Shown: positions 1 to 6,709 of the stretch, in pieces
Layout: each line of letters starts with the position of its first letter
Position numbering within the stretch: position 1 is the first letter of the stretch
NCBI GenBank assembly: GCA_934561335.1
Contig: CAKTGD010000086.1
Coordinates: 1 to 6,924 of the forward strand
DNA: 6,924 nt
DNA from: an uncultured Oscillospiraceae bacterium
GTDB taxonomy: Bacteria > Bacillota_A > Clostridia > Oscillospirales > Oscillospiraceae
Direction of reading: 5' to 3'
Translations under genes and position numbers: made by a program
The notes under the pieces: generated by a model
What the model was told of the DNA's origin: nothing
Seen by the model: only the letters and a program-made list of their open reading frames with translations
Database searches by the model: none

Positions 1-62
1 TGTAAAACGGTGCTAAGTCCTGCAGTTTATCTGTAAGATGAGAATGCTAAGAGTAATAATTT
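1..62. other. Short leading stretch with no supportable gene
   Basis: No start codon with a ribosome binding site is visible here. Read from the first base in frame 1, the sequence gives eleven codons and then a TAA at 34-36. Frame 3 meets a stop immediately and again at 39-41. A + strand gene could therefore end here just before the hairpin at 63-89, but eleven residues are too few to recognise a family. No recognisable RNA gene is seen. Confidence 0.3.
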
Positions 63-95
63 AAGGCGTTCTCATAATGAGAACGCCTTTTCTTA
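63..95 (+). terminator. Intrinsic terminator (or leader attenuator) upstream of metK
   Basis: A perfect 12-bp inverted repeat lies at 63-74 (AAGGCGTTCTCA) and 78-89 (TGAGAACGCCTT), with a 3-nt TAA loop. It is followed by TTTTCTTAT, which gives the T-rich tail of a Rho-independent terminator on the + strand. The simplest reading is the end of a transcript entering from the left. If metK were transcribed from a promoter left of position 60, the same hairpin would act as an attenuator in its leader. On the minus strand the tail is less uniform (TTAAATTATT), so leftward termination would be weaker. Confidence 0.8.
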
Positions 96-157
96 TACCA
101 TCTAAACACTCTCAACAACGTTTTCTTATACCATCTAAACACTCTCAACAACGTTTT
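88..157. repeat. Perfect 33-bp tandem direct repeat, two copies plus TTTT
   Basis: Positions 88-120 and 121-153 are identical over 33 bp, each beginning TTTTCTTATACCATC and ending CTCAACAACG. Positions 154-157 (TTTT) begin a third copy before the match breaks. The first copy starts inside the T tail of the terminator hairpin, and the second ends 26 bp before the metK start. The repeat does not match its flanks further left (C at 87 against G at 120). It looks like a simple tandem duplication in the metK upstream region. With only two head-to-tail copies and no spacers it is not a CRISPR array. Confidence 0.95.
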
Positions 158-179
158 TTATTTATGAAAGGAGCTACCA

Positions 180-1358
180 ATGAGAAAATTATTTACTTCC
201 GAATCCGTTACCGAAGGTCATCCCGATAAAATAGCAGACCAAATTTCCGATGCTGTGCTTGATGCCATCCTGGCTCAGGATCCTAAAGGCCGTGTTGCTT
301 GCGAAACTATCGTTACTACCGGTCAGGTTCACATTTTCGGCGAAATTTCTACCCAATGCTATGTTGATATCGCACACATTGCTCGCGAAACTATCAACAA
401 TATCGGTTACAACCGTGCAAAATTCGGTTTTGACGGCAACACCTGCGGTGTACTGATTTCCATCGACGAGCAGTCCCCTGATATCGCTATGGGCGTTGAC
501 AAAGCGCTGGAAGCTAAGGAAGGCCAAGCTGCTGAGGAAGAAACCGGTGCCGGCGACCAAGGTATGATGTTCGGTTATGCAACCAACGAAACCGAAAGCT
601 ACATGCCGATGCCTGCATATCTGGCTAACAAGCTGGCTCTGCAGCTGACCAAGGTTCGCAAAGAAGGCGTGCTGCCTTACCTGCGTCCGGACGGCAAAAC
701 TCAGGTTACCGTTGAATATGATGACGGCAAACCTGTTCGCGTAGATACTATCGTTATTTCTTCCCAACATGCACCGGAAGTTTCCAACGAGCAGATTCGC
801 AAAGATATTATCGAAAAGGTTATTGCACCGATTGTTCCCGCAGAAATGCTGGATGCAGAAACCAAATACTACATCAATCCGACCGGCCGTTTCGTTATCG
901 GTGGTCCTCAGGGTGACGCTGGTCTGACCGGCCGTAAAATCATCGTTGATACCTATGGCGGCATGGCTCGTCATGGCGGCGGTGCTTTCAGCGGTAAGGA
1001 CCCCTCTAAGGTTGACCGCAGTGCTGCTTATGCTGCACGTCACGTTGCTAAAAACATCGTTGCTGCAGGTTTGGCAGATAAATGCGAAATCCAACTGGCA
1101 TACGCTATCGGCGTAGCACATCCGGTTTCCGTTCTGGTTGAAACCTTCGGCACCGGCAAAATCAGCGAAGACAAGATTGCTGAGCTGGTTCGCAAAAACT
1201 TCTCCCTGAGCCCGACCGGCATTATCCGTGAGCTGGATTTGCTGCGTCCTATCTACAAGCAAACTGCTGCTTATGGTCATTTCGGCCGTACCGATGTTGA
1301 CCTGCCGTGGGAGCATACCGAAAAGGCTGCTGCACTGCGCGAGCAGGCTGGCCTGTAA
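180..1358 (+). CDS. metK: S-adenosylmethionine synthetase (methionine adenosyltransferase)
   Basis: This cytosolic enzyme joins methionine and ATP to make S-adenosylmethionine, releasing phosphate and diphosphate. SAM then serves methylation, polyamine synthesis and radical-SAM chemistry. At 392 aa it has the usual bacterial MetK length. The N-terminus carries [11 protein letters not shown] (residues 7-17) with the catalytic His14 and metal-binding Asp16. Family signature 1 is [12 protein letters not shown] (123-134). Signature 2 is GGGAFSGKD (266-274). The TGRK stretch places Arg252 and Lys253 where ATP/phosphate-binding residues sit in known MetK proteins. The ATG at 180 is supported by AAAGGAG at 167-173 with a 6-nt spacer, and the protein begins where MetK normally begins. 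The gene is bounded by hairpins on both sides, so it is probably monocistronic. No SAM-I type riboswitch is recognisable in the short leader. The family assignment is essentially certain. Confidence 0.98.
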   Translation: MRKLFTSESVTEGHPDKIADQISDAVLDAILAQDPKGRVACETIVTTGQVHIFGEISTQCYVDIAHIARETINNIGYNRAKFGFDGNTCGVLISIDEQSPDIAMGVDKALEAKEGQAAEEETGAGDQGMMFGYATNETESYMPMPAYLANKLALQLTKVRKEGVLPYLRPDGKTQVTVEYDDGKPVRVDTIVISSQHAPEVSNEQIRKDIIEKVIAPIVPAEMLDAETKYYINPTGRFVIGGPQGDAGLTGRKIIVDTYGGMARHGGGAFSGKDPSKVDRSAAYAARHVAKNIVAAGLADKCEIQLAYAIGVAHPVSVLVETFGTGKISEDKIAELVRKNFSLSPTGIIRELDLLRPIYKQTAAYGHFGRTDVDLPWEHTEKAAALREQAGL

Positions 1359-1376
1359 GCTAAATTAAAACTGTCG

Positions 1377-1405
1377 AAAGCACGCTGTCCGCAGCGTGCT
1401 TTTTC
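1377..1405 (+). terminator. Intrinsic terminator of metK
   Basis: A perfect 11-bp stem pairs AAAGCACGCTG (1377-1387) with CAGCGTGCTTT (1392-1402) around a TCCG tetraloop, and the T run extends to 1404. It begins 18 nt after the metK stop. It separates metK from the efflux operon, which has its own promoter just downstream. Confidence 0.93.
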
Positions 1406-1428
1406 TATGCCTGCCGGCGGCTTTGCTC

Positions 1429-1458
1429 TTGCTAACTTCTCTTGATAAGGGGTATAAT
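1429..1458 (+). promoter_or_regulatory. Probable sigma-70-type promoter of the efflux operon
   Basis: A consensus -10 box TATAAT lies at 1453-1458. A -35-like TTGCTA (four of six matches to TTGACA) lies at 1429-1434, with an 18-bp spacer. Transcription would start near 1465, giving an untranslated leader of about 97 nt before the GTG at 1562. Two further TATAAT hexamers occur at 1474-1479 and 1520-1525, but neither has a good -35 box at the proper distance. The position just after the metK terminator and before a tightly packed operon fits. The call is by motif only. Confidence 0.6.
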
Positions 1459-1507
1459 ATTACTATCTATAACTATAATTACTCAGCAAAAAACTCAGTT
1501 AAAATTA

Positions 1508-1534
1508 AATTTACCCCATTATAATTTACCCCCC
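1508..1534. repeat. Direct repeat AATTTACCCC in the efflux operon leader
   Basis: AATTTACCCC occurs at 1508-1517 and again at 1523-1532, a 15-bp period. The second copy is extended by two more C residues. The inverse core GGGGTA overlaps the -10 box at 1449-1454. The copies lie downstream of the predicted start site, so they could be a repressor site or an RNA element. The C tract at 1529-1534 could pair imperfectly with the GGGAGG Shine-Dalgarno site at 1549-1554. Function is inference; the repeat itself is plainly visible. Confidence 0.5.
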
Positions 1535-1547
1535 AAGGGAATGGTGC

Positions 1548-1554
1548 AGGGAGG
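1548..1554 (+). promoter_or_regulatory. Ribosome binding site that sets the adaptor start at GTG 1562
   Basis: AGGGAGG at 1548-1554 stands 7 nt before GTG 1562. The open frame extends upstream to a TTG at 1442, but that codon lies next to the -10 box and would precede the predicted transcript start. An in-frame ATG at 1541 has AAGGGA directly abutting it and no proper spacer. The GTG is therefore preferred. Confidence 0.8.
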
Positions 1555-1561
1555 AAAGAAA

Positions 1562-2680
1562 GTGAATTTACAGAATCGCAAGGTTAAGATAGCACTTGGC
1601 CTGATGCTGGCGGTATGCGTAATTATCGGCTACCGTATTTACAGCAATATTCAGGCTGATAAGGCGCGTGCTGCCAGACTGTCGCAGGTACGCAATGTGG
1701 CGGTTGTTACTGCTCACCCGGTAAGACAGACGATTGTTCCAAGTCTGAGCTTTTCCGGCAGCCTGGACCCGGAATGGCAGGCAGAGGTTGCCGCTAAGGT
1801 GGACGGACGCTTGGAAAAGGTTTATGTACGTGAAGGCGACCGTGTGAGCCGCGGGCAGGTGCTGGCAATTTTGGAGCAGGCTGATACCGATGCCAATCTG
1901 TTAAGTGCTAAGGGCAGCTTTTTGGATGCACAGACAAGCCTGCGTAAGGCAGAAACAGATTTGCAGCGCTATGAAAAGCTATATGCTACGGGTGCTGTTT
2001 CGCAGCAGGTGGTGGATGATTACCGCTTTGCGCGTGATAACGCTGCCGCTAAGCTAGAGGCTGCCAGAGGCAGTCTGCGGGCGATGGAGTCTAAATCCGA
2101 GGGTACAGTGCTGACAGCGCCTGCTGACGGCATTATTGCCAAGCGTTATTATCAGGAGGGCTATTACGCAAAGGCTGGTACGCCTCTTTTTGCCGTTGCG
2201 GATATCTCTATGCTGAAAACTACGATTCATATTCCCGAGGGACAGATTGCCGGTGTACATGTCGGTAATGAAGCAAGCATTACTCTGCCTGCTTATCCAG
2301 GCAAAAAGCTGTTAGGCAAAATTACCCGCATCGCTCCGGTAGCGGATGTGCCGGCGCATACCTTTGCGGCAGAGGTGAGCGTGGATAACAGCGAAGGTCT
2401 TTTGGCCGGCGTCTATGCTAATGTTATGCTTACTGCTTCGCCTAAAGCTAACGTATTGACTATTCCGGTGCAGGCTATTGTGATGCGTGATGACCAGCAG
2501 ACGGTGTTTGTTGTTGATGATAAGGGCGTTGTACAGCGCCGTGTGCTGAACGTCGGTTATACTAATGATAAGCTGGCGGAAATAGTGAGTGGTCTGGATG
2601 AAAAGGATATAATTGTTACCGAAGGACATAACAAGCTGCGTGAAGGCAGCAAGATAGATTTGAAAAAGGCTGGTAAATAA
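1562..2680 (+). CDS. RND efflux pump periplasmic adaptor (membrane fusion protein, HlyD/AcrA-like)
   Basis: This is the adaptor that links an inner-membrane RND pump to an outer-membrane channel across the periplasm. From the GTG start it is 372 aa, normal for the family. Residues 10-24 form a hydrophobic N-terminal anchor or signal containing Cys19; the preceding LAV is a poor lipobox, so an uncleaved anchor is more likely than a lipoprotein. The split biotinyl-lipoyl-like domain is seen at about 74-105 (AEVAAKVDGRLEKVYVREGD) and 181-214 (TAPADG at 185-190). Between them residues 108-178 form a charged, Ala/Leu-rich alpha-helical hairpin. At its tip Arg136, Leu140 and Ser147 match the R-x3-L-x6-S pattern of adaptors that dock to TolC-type channels. 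Beta-barrel and membrane-proximal domains follow. The stop lies 2 nt before the pump gene. The substrate cannot be told from sequence. Confidence 0.93.
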   Translation: MNLQNRKVKIALGLMLAVCVIIGYRIYSNIQADKARAARLSQVRNVAVVTAHPVRQTIVPSLSFSGSLDPEWQAEVAAKVDGRLEKVYVREGDRVSRGQVLAILEQADTDANLLSAKGSFLDAQTSLRKAETDLQRYEKLYATGAVSQQVVDDYRFARDNAAAKLEAARGSLRAMESKSEGTVLTAPADGIIAKRYYQEGYYAKAGTPLFAVADISMLKTTIHIPEGQIAGVHVGNEASITLPAYPGKKLLGKITRIAPVADVPAHTFAAEVSVDNSEGLLAGVYANVMLTASPKANVLTIPVQAIVMRDDQQTVFVVDDKGVVQRRVLNVGYTNDKLAEIVSGLDEKDIIVTEGHNKLREGSKIDLKKAGK

Positions 2681-2682
2681 CG

Positions 2683-5600
2683 ATGATTGGAACATTTATC
2701 AAGCGGCCGGTCTTTACTACCATGTTTATTTTGCTGTTGGTAGTATTCGGTATCCGCTGCTATCCGGAAATCGGCGTAGATTTGAATCCTGACGTCGACC
2801 TGCCTATTGTCAGCGTGCGTGTTACCTACAGCGGTGCTTCACCGCAGGAAATGGAAACGCTGGTTACTAAGCCGATTGAGAACCGCGTCAGCCAGGTTTC
2901 GGGTATCAAGACGCTTTCCTCTATTGTGTTGGAAGGCTACAGTGAAACGGTTCTGGAATTTAATATCGGTGTTGACCCGCAGGTGAAGGCCAGTGAGGTG
3001 CGTGAAAAGGTTGCCAGTGTGCGCAAGGCTCTGCCTGATGATATTGATGAGCCGGTAACGCAGACGGTTGACCTTAACTCTCGCGCGATTGTAGCCTATA
3101 CCTTTGCTTCGCCCTCGCGCAGCCGTGGTGAAATCCGTCGCATTGTAGAGGATAACATCAAGGATGAGCTGCAGATGGTGGAGGGTGTTTCCGAGGTTAC
3201 CGTTGTCGGTGCCAGCCAGCGTGCTATCCGCATTGTGCTGAAGCCGGAAAAGTTGGCGGAATACGGTATTGCCTACCAGACTGTGCGCAGCAAGCTGAAC
3301 GCCAACAACTATAATACCCCCGGCGGCAAGGCGAAAAATGACGCTATGGAAATTACTGTGCGTACCTTGGGTAAGTATAACAATATTAATGATATCAAGC
3401 AGGTGGTAGTTGCTAATCACAACGGCCGACCGGTTTATATCAGTGAGATTGCCGATGTGCTTGACTCCTGGGAGGATGAGGATACCTTTGCCAGCGCCAA
3501 CGGCGTTCCCTGCGTTATGACCTTTGTGCGCAAGCAGTCCAAAACCAATACGGTTGATGTTACCGATAATGTCAATGCCAAGATGGAGGAGCTGAAGCAC
3601 AGCAATCTTCCACCGGATATTATCGTTGATAAGGTGCGCGACCAGTCCAACTATATCCGTGATAATATTGCGGATGTCTGGAATGCGATTCTTTTCGGCG
3701 GCTTTCTGGCGCTGCTGATAACATATCTGTTCCTGCGCAATTTCCGCGCGACTGTTATCGGCGGTCTGTGTATTCCTACGTCTATTATCGCTACCTTCTT
3801 TATGATGAAGGTTATGGGCTTTACGCTGAATAATATGTCGCTGATGGCTTTGAGCCTGGCAGTCGGCATTTTGATTGATGATGCGATTGTAGTAATTGAA
3901 AATATTTTCCGCCATATCGAAATGGGACAGACACCGTTTGTAGCAGCCAAGGAAGCGACGGAGGAGCTGACGCTGGCGATTTTGGCGACATCCTTGAGTC
4001 TGATGGCTGTATTTGTGCCTATCGGCAATATGGGCGAAACAATCGGCCAGTTCTTCAAGCAGTTCGGTCTGACGGTTGCTTTTGCGGTAGCGTTTTCAAC
4101 TATCGTAGCTTTTTCGCTTACGCCAATGGTTTCTGCGTACTGGATTAAGGCAGAAACCGAGGAGCAGAGCAGCAAGGAGCGCACGCATTTTGTGCAGAGG
4201 GCTCTCGATAAATTCGAAGCAGGCTTTCAGGCCGTGCGTGAAATGTATGACAGCTTAATGGTCTGGGCTTTGGAAAGACCGAAGAAGGTTGTTGCTGTGG
4301 GCATCATTTCGCTGCTGCTGAATTTGCTGCTGCTTCCCTTTGTGGGCACGGAATTCCAGCCTACATATGATTCCGGTGAGTTCAGCGTCAATGTTAAGGC
4401 TCCTATCGGTACCAGTCTGCAAAAAACTGTAGAGCTGGCCAAACCGTTGCAGCAGGAGATTTCCCAGCTGCCAGAGGTTAAAATTGTGGCGCTTAATGTC
4501 GGCAACGGCCGTAATCCCGTTAACCAGGGCTCGCTGGATATCCGCCTGAAGCCAAGCAATGAGCGTGAGCGCAGTATGCAGCAGATTATGGATGATTTGC
4601 GCGGACGCTTCCAAAATGTTGAAGGCCTGAAGGTTACCGTTGTATCCAATCAGGGCGGCGGCCGTGGTGACAGCCGTCCGGTACATATTGGCTTGCGCGG
4701 CAGCAATATCAAGGAGCTGAAAAATTACGCCCAGCAGCTGGCAGATATGCTGCGTCAGACTGAGGGTGCGACCGACGTTGATATATCCGATTCGGAGGAG
4801 CAGCCGGAAATCGTAGTTAAGCTGGACCATGCCAAGGCCAGCGAATTCGGACTTGATGCTACCGAGGTCGGTAAGGTTATCGAAATGGCTATTATGGGCA
4901 AGAGCACCAGCAACAGCTATACCATCGGCGACAATGACTATGATATTATTCTGCAGCTGGAGCAAAGCCAGCGCACTAATATCAATGATGTTATGAACCT
5001 GCGCATTTCTTCTTCCGCAGGTCAGTTTATCCGCCTGGGTGATATCGCAGATGTGCGTTACGGCAGCGGTCCTACGCGCATTGAGCGTGAGGATAAGCAG
5101 CGTCAGATCGTTGTTTATGCCAATACAGTCGGTATCTCGCCCGGTGATTTAATCAGCAAGGTGCGCAACGAATATATTCCCGAGCTGAATTTGCCGCCGG
5201 GATATAACTATAAGATGATTGGTCAGGCCGATAATATGGCGCGCTCCTTTAAAGAGGTTTACAAGGCAGTTATTCTGGCAATAGTTGTGGTATACATGGT
5301 GCTGGCGGCGCAGTTCGAAAGCTTTTCGCAGCCGCTGATTATCATGGTATCACTGCCGTTTGCGATTATCGGCGCTATCCTGGGCCTGCTTGTTGCAGGA
5401 CAGACGGCGAATATGATGAGCATGATTGGCTTTACTATGCTTTTGGGCCTGGTTACCAAAAATGCAATTCTGCTGATTGACTATGCCAACCAGGAGCGGG
5501 AAAAGGGCATGTCTATCCGTGAAGCAGTGCTTCTGGCCTGCTCGCTGCGTCTGCGTCCTATTCTGATGACAACATTGTCTACGATACTCGGTATGCTGCC

Positions 5601-5766
5601 GATTGCTCTGGGCATCGGCGAGGGTGCGGAGCTGCGCCAGTCTATGGGCGTGGTGCTGATAGGCGGCTTAACAACCTCCACCTTACTGACGTTGGTGGTT
5701 GTTCCGTTGATTTATCTGCTCTTTGAGGAGTGGAAGGCGAAAAACTATGTGCAAAGAGGAGAATAG
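2683..5766 (+). CDS. RND-family inner-membrane efflux transporter (AcrB/HAE1-like permease)
   Basis: This is a proton-driven exporter that takes up compounds from the inner membrane or periplasm and passes them to the adaptor and outer-membrane channel. At 1027 aa it is close to AcrB-type pumps. The layout is typical: transmembrane segment 1 at about 9-26 after the MIGTFIKRPVF start, a large periplasmic loop to about 330, helices 2-6 from about 335, helix 7 at about 535-552, a second large loop from about 553 to 858, then the C-terminal helices. The proton-relay residues are present: Asp399-Asp400 in GILIDDAIVVIEN (helix 4) and Lys926 in LVTKNAILLID (helix 10). LAAQFESF ends with residues 877-881. 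The paired acidic residues and general similarity suggest the HAE1 drug/hydrophobe group rather than heavy-metal exporters, but the substrate is unknown. The ATG lies 2 nt after the adaptor stop with only a weak AAAGG upstream, so translational coupling is likely. Confidence 0.95.
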   Translation: MIGTFIKRPVFTTMFILLLVVFGIRCYPEIGVDLNPDVDLPIVSVRVTYSGASPQEMETLVTKPIENRVSQVSGIKTLSSIVLEGYSETVLEFNIGVDPQVKASEVREKVASVRKALPDDIDEPVTQTVDLNSRAIVAYTFASPSRSRGEIRRIVEDNIKDELQMVEGVSEVTVVGASQRAIRIVLKPEKLAEYGIAYQTVRSKLNANNYNTPGGKAKNDAMEITVRTLGKYNNINDIKQVVVANHNGRPVYISEIADVLDSWEDEDTFASANGVPCVMTFVRKQSKTNTVDVTDNVNAKMEELKHSNLPPDIIVDKVRDQSNYIRDNIADVWNAILFGGFLALLITYLFLRNFRATVIGGLCIPTSIIATFFMMKVMGFTLNNMSLMALSLAVGILIDDAIVVIENIFRHIEMGQTPFVAAKEATEELTLAILATSLSLMAVFVPIGNMGETIGQFFKQFGLTVAFAVAFSTIVAFSLTPMVSAYWIKAETEEQSSKERTHFVQRALDKFEAGFQAVREMYDSLMVWALERPKKVVAVGIISLLLNLLLLPFVGTEFQPTYDSGEFSVNVKAPIGTSLQKTVELAKPLQQEISQLPEVKIVALNVGNGRNPVNQGSLDIRLKPSNERERSMQQIMDDLRGRFQNVEGLKVTVVSNQGGGRGDSRPVHIGLRGSNIKELKNYAQQLADMLRQTEGATDVDISDSEEQPEIVVKLDHAKASEFGLDATEVGKVIEMAIMGKSTSNSYTIGDNDYDIILQLEQSQRTNINDVMNLRISSSAGQFIRLGDIADVRYGSGPTRIEREDKQRQIVVYANTVGISPGDLISKVRNEYIPELNLPPGYNYKMIGQADNMARSFKEVYKAVILAIVVVYMVLAAQFESFSQPLIIMVSLPFAIIGAILGLLVAGQTANMMSMIGFTMLLGLVTKNAILLIDYANQEREKGMSIREAVLLACSLRLRPILMTTLSTILGMLPIALGIGEGAELRQSMGVVLIGGLTTSTLLTLVVVPLIYLLFEEWKAKNYVQRGE
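5755..5761 (+). promoter_or_regulatory. Ribosome binding site that sets the RNase HIII start at GTG 5769
   Basis: AGAGGAG at 5755-5761 lies inside the last codons of the pump gene, 7 nt before GTG 5769. A longer in-frame reading from GTG 5730 would overlap the pump gene by 37 bp and add 13 residues with no family counterpart. The 5769 start gives a protein beginning MKQLTPKAF, of typical family length. Confidence 0.82.
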
Positions 5767-5768
5767 GC

Positions 5769-6704
5769 GTGAAACAGTTGACACCTAAGGCCTTTGCCGA
5801 TTATCTGGCAGAGGCTGCAGAAAAAATCCGTCAGGATGGTTTCAGTATTGTTAAGGATAAGCCGATTAATTATGGCCAGCAGATTGCAGTGCAGTTTTGC
5901 GAGGCTAAGGCATCCGTGAATATATATAACGGAAAAAAGGGACTGACGCATGTTTATAACGGCGACAGTGCCTTAAAGCAAAGATTACTTATGCTCTTGG
6001 AGGGAGTGCAGACTGCGTCTGAGGAGCTGCAGCCTGCAGCCGCAGGAGCAACAGTAAGCAACGGTCTGTGGGCAGGCAGTGATGAATCCGGCAAGGGTGA
6101 TTTCTTCGGCAGTCTGGTTGTGGCGGCCACGGTAGTTGACAACACAACGGCAGCGAAGCTGCAGGCTGCGGGCGTTAAGGACTGTAAGCTGTTGACAGAT
6201 AAAAAGATTCTTGAGCTGGAGGATGTTATCAAGGCAACCGTTGTTGATTACAGCGTGCTGGAGCTGAAGCCCAAGATTTATAACCTGCGCTATGAGCAGG
6301 TTGCGGCAGCTGGCGGCAAGCTCAACCAGCTTTTGGGCTACGGACATGTGGCGGCGCTCAGTCAGGTGCTGGAGCGGCAAAAGGATTGCCACAGCGCTTT
6401 GATTGACCAGTTCACCCAGTCTACGGTAATTTTAAAGGCTTTGCAGCAGCGCTTCCCCGGTTGCAGTGTGCGCCAGCAGCCTAAGGCAGAAAGTAATCTG
6501 GCGGTAGCTGCTGCCTCGGTGCTGGCCCGCGCCCGCTTCTTGCGGACGATGGAAGAGCTGGCGCAGCAGGCCGGTGTAAGCGAGCTGCCGAAGGGCGGCG
6601 GCGAGCAGGCAACGGCCTGCGCCCGCCGGTTGGCAGAAAAATATGGCAAGGATGCTTTGCGTGACTATGTAAAGCTGCACTTTGCCAATTACAAAAGAGT
6701 GTAG
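5769..6704 (+). CDS. rnhC: Ribonuclease HIII
   Basis: This cytosolic metal-dependent endonuclease cuts the RNA strand of RNA/DNA hybrids such as R-loops and replication primers. From GTG 5769 it is 311 aa, close to the usual length of about 310. The first 80-odd residues form the N-terminal substrate-binding domain characteristic of RNase HIII (TBP-like, DUF3378). The catalytic domain begins near residue 101 with GSDESGKGDFFG. The active-site set reads Asp105, Glu106, Asp213 (in ALIDQF) and Glu241 (in PKAES), the D-E-D-E arrangement that distinguishes HIII from the D-E-D-D of RNase HII. All four are intact, so the enzyme should be active. The gene starts 2 nt after the pump stop and ends 5 nt before the deacetylase gene, so it is probably expressed as part of the efflux operon. 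An additional internal promoter was not recognised. Confidence 0.95.
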   Translation: MKQLTPKAFADYLAEAAEKIRQDGFSIVKDKPINYGQQIAVQFCEAKASVNIYNGKKGLTHVYNGDSALKQRLLMLLEGVQTASEELQPAAAGATVSNGLWAGSDESGKGDFFGSLVVAATVVDNTTAAKLQAAGVKDCKLLTDKKILELEDVIKATVVDYSVLELKPKIYNLRYEQVAAAGGKLNQLLGYGHVAALSQVLERQKDCHSALIDQFTQSTVILKALQQRFPGCSVRQQPKAESNLAVAAASVLARARFLRTMEELAQQAGVSELPKGGGEQATACARRLAEKYGKDALRDYVKLHFANYKRV

Positions 6705-6709
6705 AGATT

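Noticed and set aside
88..157. Tandem repeat as a CRISPR array or attachment site
   Set aside because: There are only two copies, head-to-tail with no spacers, and no integrase, transposase or cas gene is in the window.
189..1316. 375-codon open frame on the minus strand opposite metK
   Set aside because: It is a shadow of the metK reading frame: low-complexity Asn/Ser/Phe-rich translation, no known family, no ribosome binding site, and metK is certain on the other strand.
1442..1561. Adaptor start at TTG 1442 (412 aa)
   Set aside because: The codon lies just upstream of the -10 box, before the predicted transcript start, with no ribosome binding site. The added 40 residues do not resemble an adaptor N-terminus, and GTG 1562 has a well-spaced AGGGAGG.
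2839..3915. 358-codon and other minus-strand open frames opposite the pump gene
   Set aside because: They arise from codon bias in the real + strand gene. Their translations are rich in His, Asn, Ile and Arg, with no domain features or initiation signals.
5730..5768. RNase HIII start at GTG 5730 (324 aa)
   Set aside because: It would overlap the pump gene and lacks a properly spaced Shine-Dalgarno site. GTG 5769 has AGAGGAG 7 nt upstream and gives the usual family length.
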